Shown here piece after piece: positions 8,137-15,906 of a stretch of 64,000 nucleotides of DNA. The DNA lies in assembly GCF_018449695.1 (NCBI RefSeq), contig NZ_JAAVUY010000002.1:495014-559013 (forward strand), given 5' to 3'. Source of the DNA: Bradyrhizobium sp. dw_411. Its GTDB lineage: Bacteria > Pseudomonadota > Alphaproteobacteria > Rhizobiales > Xanthobacteraceae. Each line of letters begins with the position of its first letter. Position 1 is the stretch's first letter. The notes under the pieces are model-generated. The model was not told where the DNA came from, ran no database searches, and was given only the letters and a program-made list of their open reading frames with translations. The position numbers were made by a program, and so were the translations under genes.

Positions 8137-9330
8137 ATGAACAAGCCGGTTTTACCGATGTCGTCACTGTCGCTCAAATTGCCGACCGCAAATCGCGCGA
8201 TCGAGATCTATCGCCTCGCCGCGTCGCGCGCGTTTCCCGCCAAGCTTCAGGGCACGCTGAATCGCGTGGCGTTTTCGGCGGTGCATGTGGTGGCGGATCC
8301 GCTGGCCGATACCGACCCGTGGCTGTCGGCCGCGGTCGACTGGGACAAGACCATCGCATTTCGCGAACACATCTGGGACCTCGGCCTCGGGGTCGCCGAA
8401 GCGATGGACACCGCGCAACGCGGCATGGGGCTGGACTGGCCGACCTCGCTGGAATTGATCCAGCGCTCGGTTGCGGCGGCGAAGGCGAAGGGCAATGCGC
8501 CGGTGTTTTCCGGCGCCGGCACCGATCATCTGGCGGCCGAAGATGCCAAGAGCCTCGACGATGTGATCCGCGCCTATGAAGAGCAGATCGCGGCGGTGGA
8601 AAAAGCCGGCGGCCGCATCATCCTGATGGCCTCGCGCGCGCTGGCGAAGATCGGCCGCAATCCGGACGATTACGTCAAGGTCTATGACCGCGTGCTGTCG
8701 CAGGTCCGCGAGCCCGTGATCATCCACTGGCTCGGCGACATGTTCGACCCGGCGCTGGCGAATTATTGGGGTACATCAGATCTTAACCAGGCGATGGATG
8801 TCGCAGTCGGCCTCATCAACGCCCACGCCGGCAAGATCGATGGCGTCAAAGTCTCGCTGCTCGACGCGCAGCGCGAGATCGACATGCGCCGCCGGCTCGC
8901 CAAGAGCGTCAAGATGTATAGCGGCGACGATTTCAATTATGCCGAATTGATCGCCGGCGACAGCCAGGGTTTCTCGCATGCGCTGCTCGGCATCTTCGAT
9001 GCGATCGCGCCGGCGGCGTCCTACGCGCTGTCGCGGCTTGCGGCCGATGACACAGCCGGCTTCCACGATGTGCTGGGGCCGACGGTGGCGCTGTCGCGTC
9101 ATATGTTCAAGGCGCCGACGCGGTTCTACAAGACCGGCATCGTGTTCATGGCGTATCTCAACGGCCATCAGGATCATTTCACGATGGTTGGCGGCCAGGA
9201 AAGCACGCGCTCGACCTTGCATCTCGCGGAACTGTTTCGTCTCGCCGACAAGGCCGGATTGCTCGCCAATCCCGAACTCGCGACGCGGCGCATGAAGGCA
9301 GTGCTGGCGCTGCGCGGCATCGAGGCGTGA
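8137..9330 (+). CDS. DUF993 family protein, dihydrodipicolinate-synthase-like barrel
   Basis: A 397-residue protein of the DUF993 family (PF06187), related to the DHDPS/N-acetylneuraminate lyase superfamily of class I aldolases and dehydratases. K238 in DGVKVS aligns with the Schiff-base lysine, and YSGDDFNYAELIAGDSQGFS (261-280) matches the family's GxDxxxL..GAxGxIS region. The strand normally carrying the YNxP tyrosine reads VIIHWLG (194-200), with no tyrosine. No characterised reaction is known to me; cleavage or dehydration of a 2-keto-3-deoxy acid made by its neighbours is a fair hypothesis. SD GAGG precedes the ATG, and it overlaps the next gene by up to 4 bp. Confidence 0.8.
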   Translation: MNKPVLPMSSLSLKLPTANRAIEIYRLAASRAFPAKLQGTLNRVAFSAVHVVADPLADTDPWLSAAVDWDKTIAFREHIWDLGLGVAEAMDTAQRGMGLDWPTSLELIQRSVAAAKAKGNAPVFSGAGTDHLAAEDAKSLDDVIRAYEEQIAAVEKAGGRIILMASRALAKIGRNPDDYVKVYDRVLSQVREPVIIHWLGDMFDPALANYWGTSDLNQAMDVAVGLINAHAGKIDGVKVSLLDAQREIDMRRRLAKSVKMYSGDDFNYAELIAGDSQGFSHALLGIFDAIAPAASYALSRLAADDTAGFHDVLGPTVALSRHMFKAPTRFYKTGIVFMAYLNGHQDHFTMVGGQESTRSTLHLAELFRLADKAGLLANPELATRRMKAVLALRGIEA

Positions 9331-10193
9331 TGCGGGATTTCTCGGGGGATCATCGCTGGCTGTCGCTCAATACCGCGACGGTCCGCAAGCAGGGTAACCT
9401 TGCTGAAATCATCGAGGCTTGCGCGCGGAACGGTATCCGCGCGATCGATCCGTGGCGCGATCAGGTCGCGGCGATCGGCCTCGACCGCGCGGTTCGCGCC
9501 GTGCGCGACGCCGGGCTGGACCTGTCGGGCTATTGCCGCGGCGGGATGTTCACGGCGGATGCCGCGCATCGCATCGAGGCGCGCGACGACAACCGCCGTG
9601 CCGTCGATGAGGCCAAGGCGCTCGGCGCGCCCTGTATCGTGCTGGTGGTCGGCGGCCTGCCGCAATATTCGCGGCCGGGCAGTGCAGCTTCCAGGGATAT
9701 CGTGGCCGCGCGCGCGCAGGTCGATGACGCCATCGCCGAGATGCTGGACTATGCGCGCTCAGCTCAGATGCCGCTGGCGATCGAGCCGCTGCATCCGGCC
9801 TATGCGGCCGACCGCGCCTGCGTGAACACGACGCAACAGGCGCTCGATATCTGCGACCGGCTCGATCCGCAACGCAGCGGCGCGCTCGGTGTCGCGCTCG
9901 ACGTCTATCACATCTGGTGGGATCCGGAATTGCTGCCGCAGATCGCCCGCGCCGGCCGCGATCGCCTGCTCGCATTTCATGTCTGCGACTGGCTGGTGCC
10001 GACCAAAGATATTCTCAACGACCGCGGCATGATGGGTGACGGCGTGATCGATATCAAATCGGTACGCTCGGCGGTCGAGGCGCAGGGTTTCGCTGGGTAT
10101 TCCGAGATCGAGATTTTCTCCAATCAGTGGTGGGAGAAACCGATGGACGAGGTGTTGCAGACCTGCATCGGCCGGCATCGCTCAGTGGTGTAG
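9327..10193 (+). CDS. Sugar phosphate isomerase/epimerase family protein
   Basis: A 288-residue xylose-isomerase-like TIM barrel (AP_endonuc_2). Candidate metal ligands fall at the expected strand ends: E in AIEPLHP, D/H in LDVYHIWWD, H in AFHVCDW and the terminal E in GYSEIEIF. Relatives include IolE/IolI-like dehydratases and isomerases, hydroxypyruvate isomerase and sugar epimerases; the exact reaction cannot be read from the sequence. Start could be GTG 9327 (4-bp overlap) or ATG 9330. It is the last gene of the catabolic set; a 301-bp gap follows. Confidence 0.82.
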   Translation: MMRDFSGDHRWLSLNTATVRKQGNLAEIIEACARNGIRAIDPWRDQVAAIGLDRAVRAVRDAGLDLSGYCRGGMFTADAAHRIEARDDNRRAVDEAKALGAPCIVLVVGGLPQYSRPGSAASRDIVAARAQVDDAIAEMLDYARSAQMPLAIEPLHPAYAADRACVNTTQQALDICDRLDPQRSGALGVALDVYHIWWDPELLPQIARAGRDRLLAFHVCDWLVPTKDILNDRGMMGDGVIDIKSVRSAVEAQGFAGYSEIEIFSNQWWEKPMDEVLQTCIGRHRSVV

Positions 10194-10494
10194 CTCCGGT
10201 CGCCACGACCGAGGTTCAGGTCCGCCGGGAACCCGCGAAAGACGTGCTGAGTTGTTCTGCCATTCAATGGCCTTGAAGGGTTGAGACCGTCGATTCCATC
10301 TTGAGTCGCCGGATTGGATGAAGCGCACTGCCAATCCCCCGGCAGGGGCATAAGCGTTCTTTTTCGTTTTAGACGGTCGTCATGGCCGGCGCCGGTGTAC
10401 ACGTTGGTGGCTCGGTTCTGCGATCCGGCTGCCGTATCGTCAGGGTTGTGCCGCGTGACGTCGGCGAATGGGAACCGGGAATCCGTAACCGCTG
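10194..10494. other. Intergenic gap
   Basis: 301 bp without a convincing gene. I see neither a strong terminator (no stem followed by a T tract) nor a member of the repeat families found elsewhere in the window. A promoter for the downstream TauE/SafE gene probably lies here but is not recognisable by eye. Confidence 0.35.
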
Positions 10495-11328
10495 ATGATC
10501 GATCCCCTTTATGTAGCTTCCGGCTTTGGTGTCGGCCTGCTGGTTGGCATGACCGGCGTCGGCGGCGGCTCGCTGATGACGCCGTTGCTGATTTTGTTGT
10601 TCGGTATCCACCCGGCGACGGCCGTCGGCACCGATCTGCTTTATGCCGCCACCACCAAGACCGTCGGTAGCCTCGCGCATAGTTGGAAAAAGAGCATCCA
10701 CTGGCCGGCGGTGGTCCGGCTCGCGAGCGGCAGCATTCCGGCCAGCATCGTGACGCTCGTCGTTCTCTGGCGACTTGATCTCAACGGCGAAACCTCGCGC
10801 AGCCTGGTCAATCTGGTGCTGTCCTTTGCACTCTGTCTCACCGCGGCGTCGTTGATCTTCCGCAAGGCCATCATGCAGCGCCATCCCTGGCCTCCGGAAC
10901 AGGTCAATCCAACGACCATCGCCCGCGCGACTGTGCTGGTCGGCGCCATACTTGGCGTGCTGGTTTCGATTTCCTCGGTGGGAGCCGGCGCCGTCGGCGT
11001 CACCGCATTGTTGTTGCTTTATCCGCAACTCCCGATGCCGCGCATCGTCGCCTCCGACATCGCGCATGCGGTGCCGTTGACGCTGGTGGCGGGGATCGGA
11101 CATTGGGCGACCGGCGAGATCGACTGGGGCCTGATGGGCGTGCTGCTGGTGGGCTCGTTACCCGGCATCATCCTCGGCAGCTATCTGGCGCATCGGGTGC
11201 CGGAACCGGCGTTACGTGTGGTGCTGGCGGTAACGCTGATCGTGGTGGCCGGCAACCTTGCATCCCATGAGCTGCATTCGTCGTCCTCGATCCTCGCGGC
11301 TTTTTTACCGAGCGCTGCAGCCCAGTAA
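10495..11328 (+). CDS. TauE/SafE family sulfite/organic-anion exporter
   Basis: A 277-residue inner-membrane protein with about eight hydrophobic helices in two similar halves. The family opening VGLLVGMTGVGGGSLMTPLLILLFG is at residues 12-36, and a related glycine-rich segment (VLVSISSVGAGAVGVTALLLLY) marks the second half. Family members export sulfite, sulfoacetate or related anions released during sulfonate breakdown, but many homologues are of unknown specificity. It is on the same strand as the preceding catabolic operon but 301 bp away, so co-transcription is uncertain. Converges with the P450 gene, whose stop codon is directly adjacent. Confidence 0.85.
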   Translation: MIDPLYVASGFGVGLLVGMTGVGGGSLMTPLLILLFGIHPATAVGTDLLYAATTKTVGSLAHSWKKSIHWPAVVRLASGSIPASIVTLVVLWRLDLNGETSRSLVNLVLSFALCLTAASLIFRKAIMQRHPWPPEQVNPTTIARATVLVGAILGVLVSISSVGAGAVGVTALLLLYPQLPMPRIVASDIAHAVPLTLVAGIGHWATGEIDWGLMGVLLVGSLPGIILGSYLAHRVPEPALRVVLAVTLIVVAGNLASHELHSSSSILAAFLPSAAAQ

Positions 11329-12549
11329 TTAATTGACGCTACACGGCACACGCAGAAATCCCCGGAAGCGAACCCGTCCGCCGCGCACCGGCGTGCCGTT
11401 GAGCGCGTAGCGTGGAAACCGCGTCAGAAATCTTGAAATCGCGATCGAGCCTTCCAGCCGCGCCAGCGCCATCCCGGCGCATTGATGCGCGCCGGTGCCG
11501 AAGGCCAGATGCCGGTTCGGCGTGCGGCCGATATCGAGATTTTCCGGATCGGTGAATTGAGCGGGATCGCGGTTCGCAGCCCCAATGCACAATGTCACCG
11601 GCGTGCCGGCTTCCATCGTGACCCCGCCGAGTTCGACGCGCTCCGTCGTCATGCGGTTGCCGAGCTGGTTAGAGCTCTCGAACCGCAGAAACTCCTCGAC
11701 CGCAGTTTTGATCAGATCAGGCTGCTCAAGCAGCCGTTGCTTCTGCGCCGGATAGTCCGACAGCGCCACCAGTCCGTTGCCGATCAGATTGGTGGTGGTC
11801 TCATGGCCGGCATTGAGCAGGAAGATGCAATTGTGCAGCAATTCCTTGGATGTCAGGCGCTCGCCATTGTCCTCGCCTTGAATGAGGCGCGTCAGCACGT
11901 CGCGTTCGGGATTGCCGGGTTTCGCCCGCCGCCGCTCGACCAGTATTTCCAGATAGGCGAGAAATTCCTTTACCGCTGCGTTGCCGCGCGCAAACACCTC
12001 GGGCGATATCACCGGCTCAAGCGCGCCCAGAATGGCCAGCGACCAGTCGCGCAGCGGCTCGCGCTCCTCCAGCGGTACGTCCAGGAGATTGCCGATCACC
12101 TGAACCGGGATCGCGGAAGCAAAATCCTCGATCAGCTCGAAATTGCCTTTGAGGGTGATGGCGTCGAGCAGCCGATCCACCAGCGCGACGAGATCAGGCT
12201 CCATCTGCGCGATCGCGCGCGGCGACAGCGCGCCCATGATCAAGCGCCGCACGCGGGTATGCGCGGGAGGATCGTTGAAGACGAGACTGGTGGTGTGATG
12301 CTCGTAGAGCAATGAGGCGCCGTATTTCGGCGCGAATTCCTTTTTCTTGTCGGAACTGAAAAGCCTGGTGTTCTTGTAGGCGCTGACGAGGTCGTCATAT
12401 CGCGTCAGGAAATAGGAGCCGTTGGGCATCAGCTTGACCGGCGCATGCTCCCGCAGTGCACGATAGGTCGGGTAGGGATCGGCATAGAATTCGCCCGTCA
12501 GTTTCTCGAGGTCGAAACCGGCCGCCAGCTCTCGCGCGTTTGCATTCAT
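11329..12549 (-). CDS. Cytochrome P450
   Basis: A 406-residue soluble bacterial P450 monooxygenase. Landmarks: the I-helix oxygen-activation motif AGHETTTN, the ExxR pair in EEFLRFE, the PERF-region substitute, and the heme loop FGTGAHQCAGMALAR with the cysteine ligand. It needs separate ferredoxin and ferredoxin reductase, neither of which is next to it. The substrate cannot be inferred. It is transcribed away from the ThDP decarboxylase pair across a 122-bp divergent region, which hints at shared control. Abuts the stop of the exporter gene on the opposite strand. Confidence 0.93.
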   Translation of the reverse strand: MNANARELAAGFDLEKLTGEFYADPYPTYRALREHAPVKLMPNGSYFLTRYDDLVSAYKNTRLFSSDKKKEFAPKYGASLLYEHHTTSLVFNDPPAHTRVRRLIMGALSPRAIAQMEPDLVALVDRLLDAITLKGNFELIEDFASAIPVQVIGNLLDVPLEEREPLRDWSLAILGALEPVISPEVFARGNAAVKEFLAYLEILVERRRAKPGNPERDVLTRLIQGEDNGERLTSKELLHNCIFLLNAGHETTTNLIGNGLVALSDYPAQKQRLLEQPDLIKTAVEEFLRFESSNQLGNRMTTERVELGGVTMEAGTPVTLCIGAANRDPAQFTDPENLDIGRTPNRHLAFGTGAHQCAGMALARLEGSIAISRFLTRFPRYALNGTPVRGGRVRFRGFLRVPCSVN

Positions 12550-12671
12550 GCTGCCATACTCTTTGGGGAGACCGATATGCCGTTTTTGCTCTTTCGCAAA
12601 GCGCGGCTCCCTCTACAGTCGCCGCAACGCAATGCACTGCAACAAAGTTTGCCGATTCACTGGAATTGAAA

Positions 12672-13229
12672 ATGCACGCCCGTAATGATGCCTCTTCCGA
12701 AACTGCGCCCGATAATACGCCTTCCTGGCCAGAGGATATTTTCGCGATTTTGCAGCGCTTCGATGTCCGCCAGGTGCCTTACGTGCCGGATGCCGGGCAC
12801 TCGCAACTGATCGACCGCGTGCTCGCGACGCCGTCGATGCGGGCGGTGCCGTTGACGACCGAGGAGGAAGGCGTGGCGCTGTTGGCCGGCGCTTGGGCCG
12901 GTGGCCAGCGCGGCGTGCTCTTGATGCAGTCGAGCGGCGTCGGCAACTGCGTGAACATGTTCTCGCTCGCTCAAATATTCCGCCTCCCGTTCCTGACACT
13001 GGTGACGATGCGCGGCGAGTGGGGCGAATTCAATCCCTGGCAGGTCCCGATGGGCTCCAGCACGGCCGGCGTCTTCGAATTGTCGGGTATCAAGGTGTTA
13101 CGGGCGTCCCACGCCGGGGAAGTGCGCGAGGTGGTCGAGGCGGCGGCCGGGCAGGCCTACAATGCCTGCACGCCCACCGCGGTTCTGTTGTCGCAGCGCC
13201 TGATCGGCGCCAAGGTTTTCACCAAATGA
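12672..13229 (+). CDS. ThDP decarboxylase alpha subunit (sulfopyruvate/phosphonopyruvate type)
   Basis: A 185-residue N-terminal (Pyr) half of a thiamine-diphosphate enzyme. The TTEEEGVALLAGAWAGG stretch (62-78) holds the glutamate that activates the cofactor, followed by GVLLMQSSGVGNCVNM and the MRGEWGE segment seen in ComD and phosphonopyruvate decarboxylases. The frame is open upstream to 12456, but that part overlaps the divergent P450 gene, and ATG 12672 follows a weak purine-rich stretch. The ATGA overlap with the next gene shows obligate pairing with the beta subunit. Expected reaction: decarboxylation of a 3-substituted pyruvate to an aldehyde; which substituent (sulfo, phosphono or other) is unknown. 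Confidence 0.8.
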   Translation: MHARNDASSETAPDNTPSWPEDIFAILQRFDVRQVPYVPDAGHSQLIDRVLATPSMRAVPLTTEEEGVALLAGAWAGGQRGVLLMQSSGVGNCVNMFSLAQIFRLPFLTLVTMRGEWGEFNPWQVPMGSSTAGVFELSGIKVLRASHAGEVREVVEAAAGQAYNACTPTAVLLSQRLIGAKVFTK

Positions 13230-13816
13230 GCAAAGCAAACCTTCTTGGACGGCGGGATGTCGTCACGCAATTGCTGTCGGATCGCAAGGGAGCCATCGTG
13301 GTCGGCGGCCTGGGTGCCTCGACCTACGATATCGCCGCCGCCGGCGATCACGATCGCAATTTCTATCTGTGGGGCGCCATGGGCGGCGCGGTCATGATCG
13401 GGCTCGGGGTCGCGCTGGCGCAGCCCCAACTGCCGGTCGTGGTCATCACCGGCGACGGCGAGATGCTGATGGGGATGGGCAGTCTGGCGACTGTCGGCCT
13501 GCAAAAGCCCGGAAATCTCACCATCATTGTGCTCGACAATGAGGTCTATGGCGAAACCGGCGGGCAGGCGAGCCATACTGCGGGGAATGTGGATCTGATC
13601 GGCGTCGCCCGCGCCTGCGGCATAGCCGACGCCCGGTCCATCTCGACCATGGCCGAGGTCGAGGCTTTCAAGCCATCGATGCAGGACGTCTCCGGTGGGC
13701 CGCGCTTTGTCAGCATCAAGATCGACAGCGCCAATCTAGAGCGGGTGCTGGCCAGCCGCGACGGCAGCTTCATCGTGACCCGGATCCGAGGCGCGCTCGG
13801 ATTCGGCCCCATTTAA
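13226..13816 (+). CDS. ThDP decarboxylase beta subunit (sulfopyruvate/phosphonopyruvate type)
   Basis: A 196-residue PP half of the same enzyme. The cofactor and Mg motif is GDGEMLMG...IIVLDNEVYGETGGQ, with GDGE at 76-79 and the closing DNE at 104-106, the usual spacing. WGAMGGAVMIGLGVALA (49-65) is the conserved strand before it. In archaeal ComDE and related two-subunit enzymes, the alpha and beta halves join to form the active site. ATG 13226 overlaps the alpha stop, so the longer upstream frame was discarded. No gene for making coenzyme M or a phosphonate is visible nearby, so a catabolic role is more likely. Confidence 0.82.
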   Translation: MSKANLLGRRDVVTQLLSDRKGAIVVGGLGASTYDIAAAGDHDRNFYLWGAMGGAVMIGLGVALAQPQLPVVVITGDGEMLMGMGSLATVGLQKPGNLTIIVLDNEVYGETGGQASHTAGNVDLIGVARACGIADARSISTMAEVEAFKPSMQDVSGGPRFVSIKIDSANLERVLASRDGSFIVTRIRGALGFGPI

Positions 13817-13862
13817 AGCCACAATTTAGAACCGACGGAACTTGGTGCGTTGCAGCAGATTC

Positions 13863-13898
13863 TTGACATTTTCCGAAGGTGAGTGCTTACTCACGAGC
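13863..13898 (+). promoter_or_regulatory. Promoter and palindromic operator of the efflux regulator
   Basis: TTGACA (13863-13868) is a consensus -35 box. Seventeen bases later comes CTTACT, a possible -10. The perfect palindrome GTGAGTGCTTACTCAC (13879-13894) covers the -10. A TetR-type repressor bound there would block its own promoter, a common arrangement for efflux regulators. The start would fall at about 13898, right at the ATG, hinting at a leaderless transcript. Confidence 0.6.
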
Positions 13899-14600
13899 AT
13901 GAGCACCCTGCGAATGACCAGTGATTTGCGGCGCCAACTGATTTTGGGCGCGGCGAAGCGTTGTTTTGCCCGCAGCGGCTTTGCGGGGACCACGACCAAG
14001 AGTGTCGCGGCCGCCGCGGCGATTTCGGAGGGGTTGCTGTTCAAGCATTTCCCGTCGAAAGCGGCGCTCTATGCCGAAATCCTCGCCGAAGCCTGCGAGG
14101 CGGACCCGGCGCTGCACAGGTTGCTGGGATTGGACCCCTCGACCGAGACGCTGGTGGTGCTGATCCGCGGCATGGTCCGCCACTTCCTGCAGATGTCAGA
14201 CGCGCCCGATCAGCAGGAAGCCCAGCGCCTGCGGCTGATGATGACCAGCCATCTGGATGACGGCGAATTCGCGCGACTGCTCTATGAGAAGATCGGAAAT
14301 CTGATCGGACCCGTGTTCACCGCGTCACTGGAACGCGCCGTCGCGGCGGGCGATGCGTCGCGGGTGGGACGCGAACCGCTGAATCTGTTTTGGTTTGCGC
14401 ATCACACCGTGCTGATGGCCGCACTGACGCGGCTGCCGTCGGTGCCATGCCTGTCTTATGCCAATGCTCCCGATCTGGAGCGGCAAGTGTGTGAATTTAT
14501 TCTACGCGGCGTTGGAGTTAACGAAGCCGCGATTGCCTCCTATCTGGACCGCGATCTGTCCCAAGTTTTGGGTCAGCCGGTCATTGCAGAAAGTGCATGA
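13899..14600 (+). CDS. TetR/AcrR family regulator of the RND efflux operon
   Basis: A 233-residue regulator. The helix-turn-helix domain spans about residues 8-60 (LILGAAKRCFARSGFAGTTTKSVAAAAAISEGLLFKHFPSKAALY); the C-terminal helical domain likely senses a pump substrate. ATG 13899 (MSTLRM) was chosen because the operator/promoter palindrome lies just before it; ATG 13914 is the alternative, and the earlier open frame would run through the promoter. It is separated from the adaptor gene by only one base, so regulator and pump are probably one operon under autorepression. Confidence 0.87.
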   Translation: MSTLRMTSDLRRQLILGAAKRCFARSGFAGTTTKSVAAAAAISEGLLFKHFPSKAALYAEILAEACEADPALHRLLGLDPSTETLVVLIRGMVRHFLQMSDAPDQQEAQRLRLMMTSHLDDGEFARLLYEKIGNLIGPVFTASLERAVAAGDASRVGREPLNLFWFAHHTVLMAALTRLPSVPCLSYANAPDLERQVCEFILRGVGVNEAAIASYLDRDLSQVLGQPVIAESA

Positions 14601-14601
14601 T

Positions 14602-15795
14602 ATGAACATTGTGACCGAAGCCAATATCGCGGGTCAGCCGATTCAAGAAAAGCCGCGCGCGCGTCCGGTTCGGATGATCCGCTGGTTCATCGTCGTCGGC
14701 GTGCTGCTGGCGTTGCTGGTGGGCGGCCTCGTTTGGTTCAACTCGTTCCGCGGCCAAATGATCGCGCAATTCTTCGCCAACAACAAGCCGCCGCCGACAC
14801 CGGTCACGGTGGCCGATGCCAAATCGGAAGTCATTCCGAATCTGTTGACGGCGGTCGGCGATCTCGCGGCGGTGCATCAGGTGAATGTCACCCCTGACGT
14901 CAGCGGACGCATCACCGACATCATGTTTACCGCGGGTGCCACGGTGAAGGCCGGAAGCCCACTGGTGCAGTTGTTCGACGCGCCGGATCAGGGCGATCTC
15001 GCAAGCTTCAAGGCACAGGCCATCGGTGCGCAACTGGCGCTCGACCGCGCCAAGCAGTTGGCGGCACGCCAGTTCGGCCCGCAGTCGACGGTCGACGCCG
15101 CGCAGGCGACGTATGACCAGGCCAGCGCGGGTATCGCCAAGACCGAGGCAATCATTTCGCAGAAGCTGGTGCGTGCGCCGTTCGACGGCGAACTCGGTGT
15201 TCGTCACGTCGAGGTCGGTCAGTATCTGACTGCCGGCACGCAGATCGTGTCGTTGACCGATTTGTCGACGCTGTATGCCAACTTTACCGTCACGGAAAAG
15301 GACAGCGCGGCACTCAAGGTCGGACAGACCGTGCGTATCGTGGTCGATGCCTATCGCGACCGGAATTTTGAGGGCAAGATCACCGCGATCGAGCCGCAGA
15401 TCGCCACCGATACGCGTAACATCCGCGTGCAGGCCACGATCGAGAATCCCGAACATATTCTCAAGCCCGGCATGTTCACGACCACGACGGTGGTGCTGCC
15501 AGAAAAGCCGGCGGTCGTCACCGTGCCTGAAACAGCGGTCGATTACACACTTTACGGCGACGCGGTTTTCCTCGTCACCGAGAAGAAGGCGGATGACGGC
15601 AAGACCAGCCTCGTTGTGGTGCGCACCTTCGTGGTGACCGGCAACCGGGTCGGCGGACGGGTCGAGATTCTGAGCGGGGTGAAACCCGGCGATCGCGTGG
15701 TCGCGGTGGGCCAGATCAAGCTGCAATCGGGAGCCGCGGTGGCGATTTCACCCGATCCGACGCCGCCGATCCCGGCGACTCCGCCGCGTTACTAA
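14602..15795 (+). CDS. RND efflux periplasmic adaptor subunit
   Basis: A 397-residue membrane-fusion protein (HlyD/AcrA-type). One N-terminal membrane anchor at about 23-48 (MIRWFIVVGVLLALLVGGLVWF), then the lipoyl/barrel-sandwich halves (DVSGRITDIMFTAGATVKAGSPLVQL and VRAPFDGELGVRHVEVGQYLTAG) around a short helical hairpin, the beta-barrel (ANFTVTEKDSAALKVGQTV) and the membrane-proximal domain. It links the inner-membrane pump to an outer-membrane channel; no TolC-like gene is present here, so a shared channel is expected. ATG 14602 is chosen because the upstream frame overlaps the regulator. Confidence 0.92.
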   Translation: MNIVTEANIAGQPIQEKPRARPVRMIRWFIVVGVLLALLVGGLVWFNSFRGQMIAQFFANNKPPPTPVTVADAKSEVIPNLLTAVGDLAAVHQVNVTPDVSGRITDIMFTAGATVKAGSPLVQLFDAPDQGDLASFKAQAIGAQLALDRAKQLAARQFGPQSTVDAAQATYDQASAGIAKTEAIISQKLVRAPFDGELGVRHVEVGQYLTAGTQIVSLTDLSTLYANFTVTEKDSAALKVGQTVRIVVDAYRDRNFEGKITAIEPQIATDTRNIRVQATIENPEHILKPGMFTTTTVVLPEKPAVVTVPETAVDYTLYGDAVFLVTEKKADDGKTSLVVVRTFVVTGNRVGGRVEILSGVKPGDRVVAVGQIKLQSGAAVAISPDPTPPIPATPPRY

Positions 15796-15808
15796 AAAAC
15801 ATGATGGG

Positions 15809-15827
15809 GCAAACGCGCAGCGTTTGC
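15809..15827 (+). promoter_or_regulatory. Intercistronic hairpin 1, adaptor-pump gap
   Basis: GCAAACGC-GCA-GCGTTTGC: a perfect eight-pair stem with a triloop, just after the adaptor stop codon. There is no T tract, so RNA processing or partial attenuation is more likely than full termination. Confidence 0.5.
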
Positions 15828-15864
15828 TCCGCAGATCACGATCAAACACAGAAGATGAGATCGC

Positions 15865-15883
15865 GATCCGATTTGATCGGATC
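15865..15883 (+). promoter_or_regulatory. Intercistronic hairpin 2, adaptor-pump gap
   Basis: GATCCGAT-TTG-ATCGGATC: a second perfect eight-pair stem with a triloop, 24 bp before the pump start codon, close enough to affect ribosome loading on the pump gene. Confidence 0.5.
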
Positions 15884-15906
15884 CTGATCTAACGGAGCGC
15901 ATCGCG

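Noticed and set aside
14581..15726. 381-codon minus-strand frame
   Set aside because: Antisense shadow of the RND adaptor gene with His/Arg-rich low-meaning translation.
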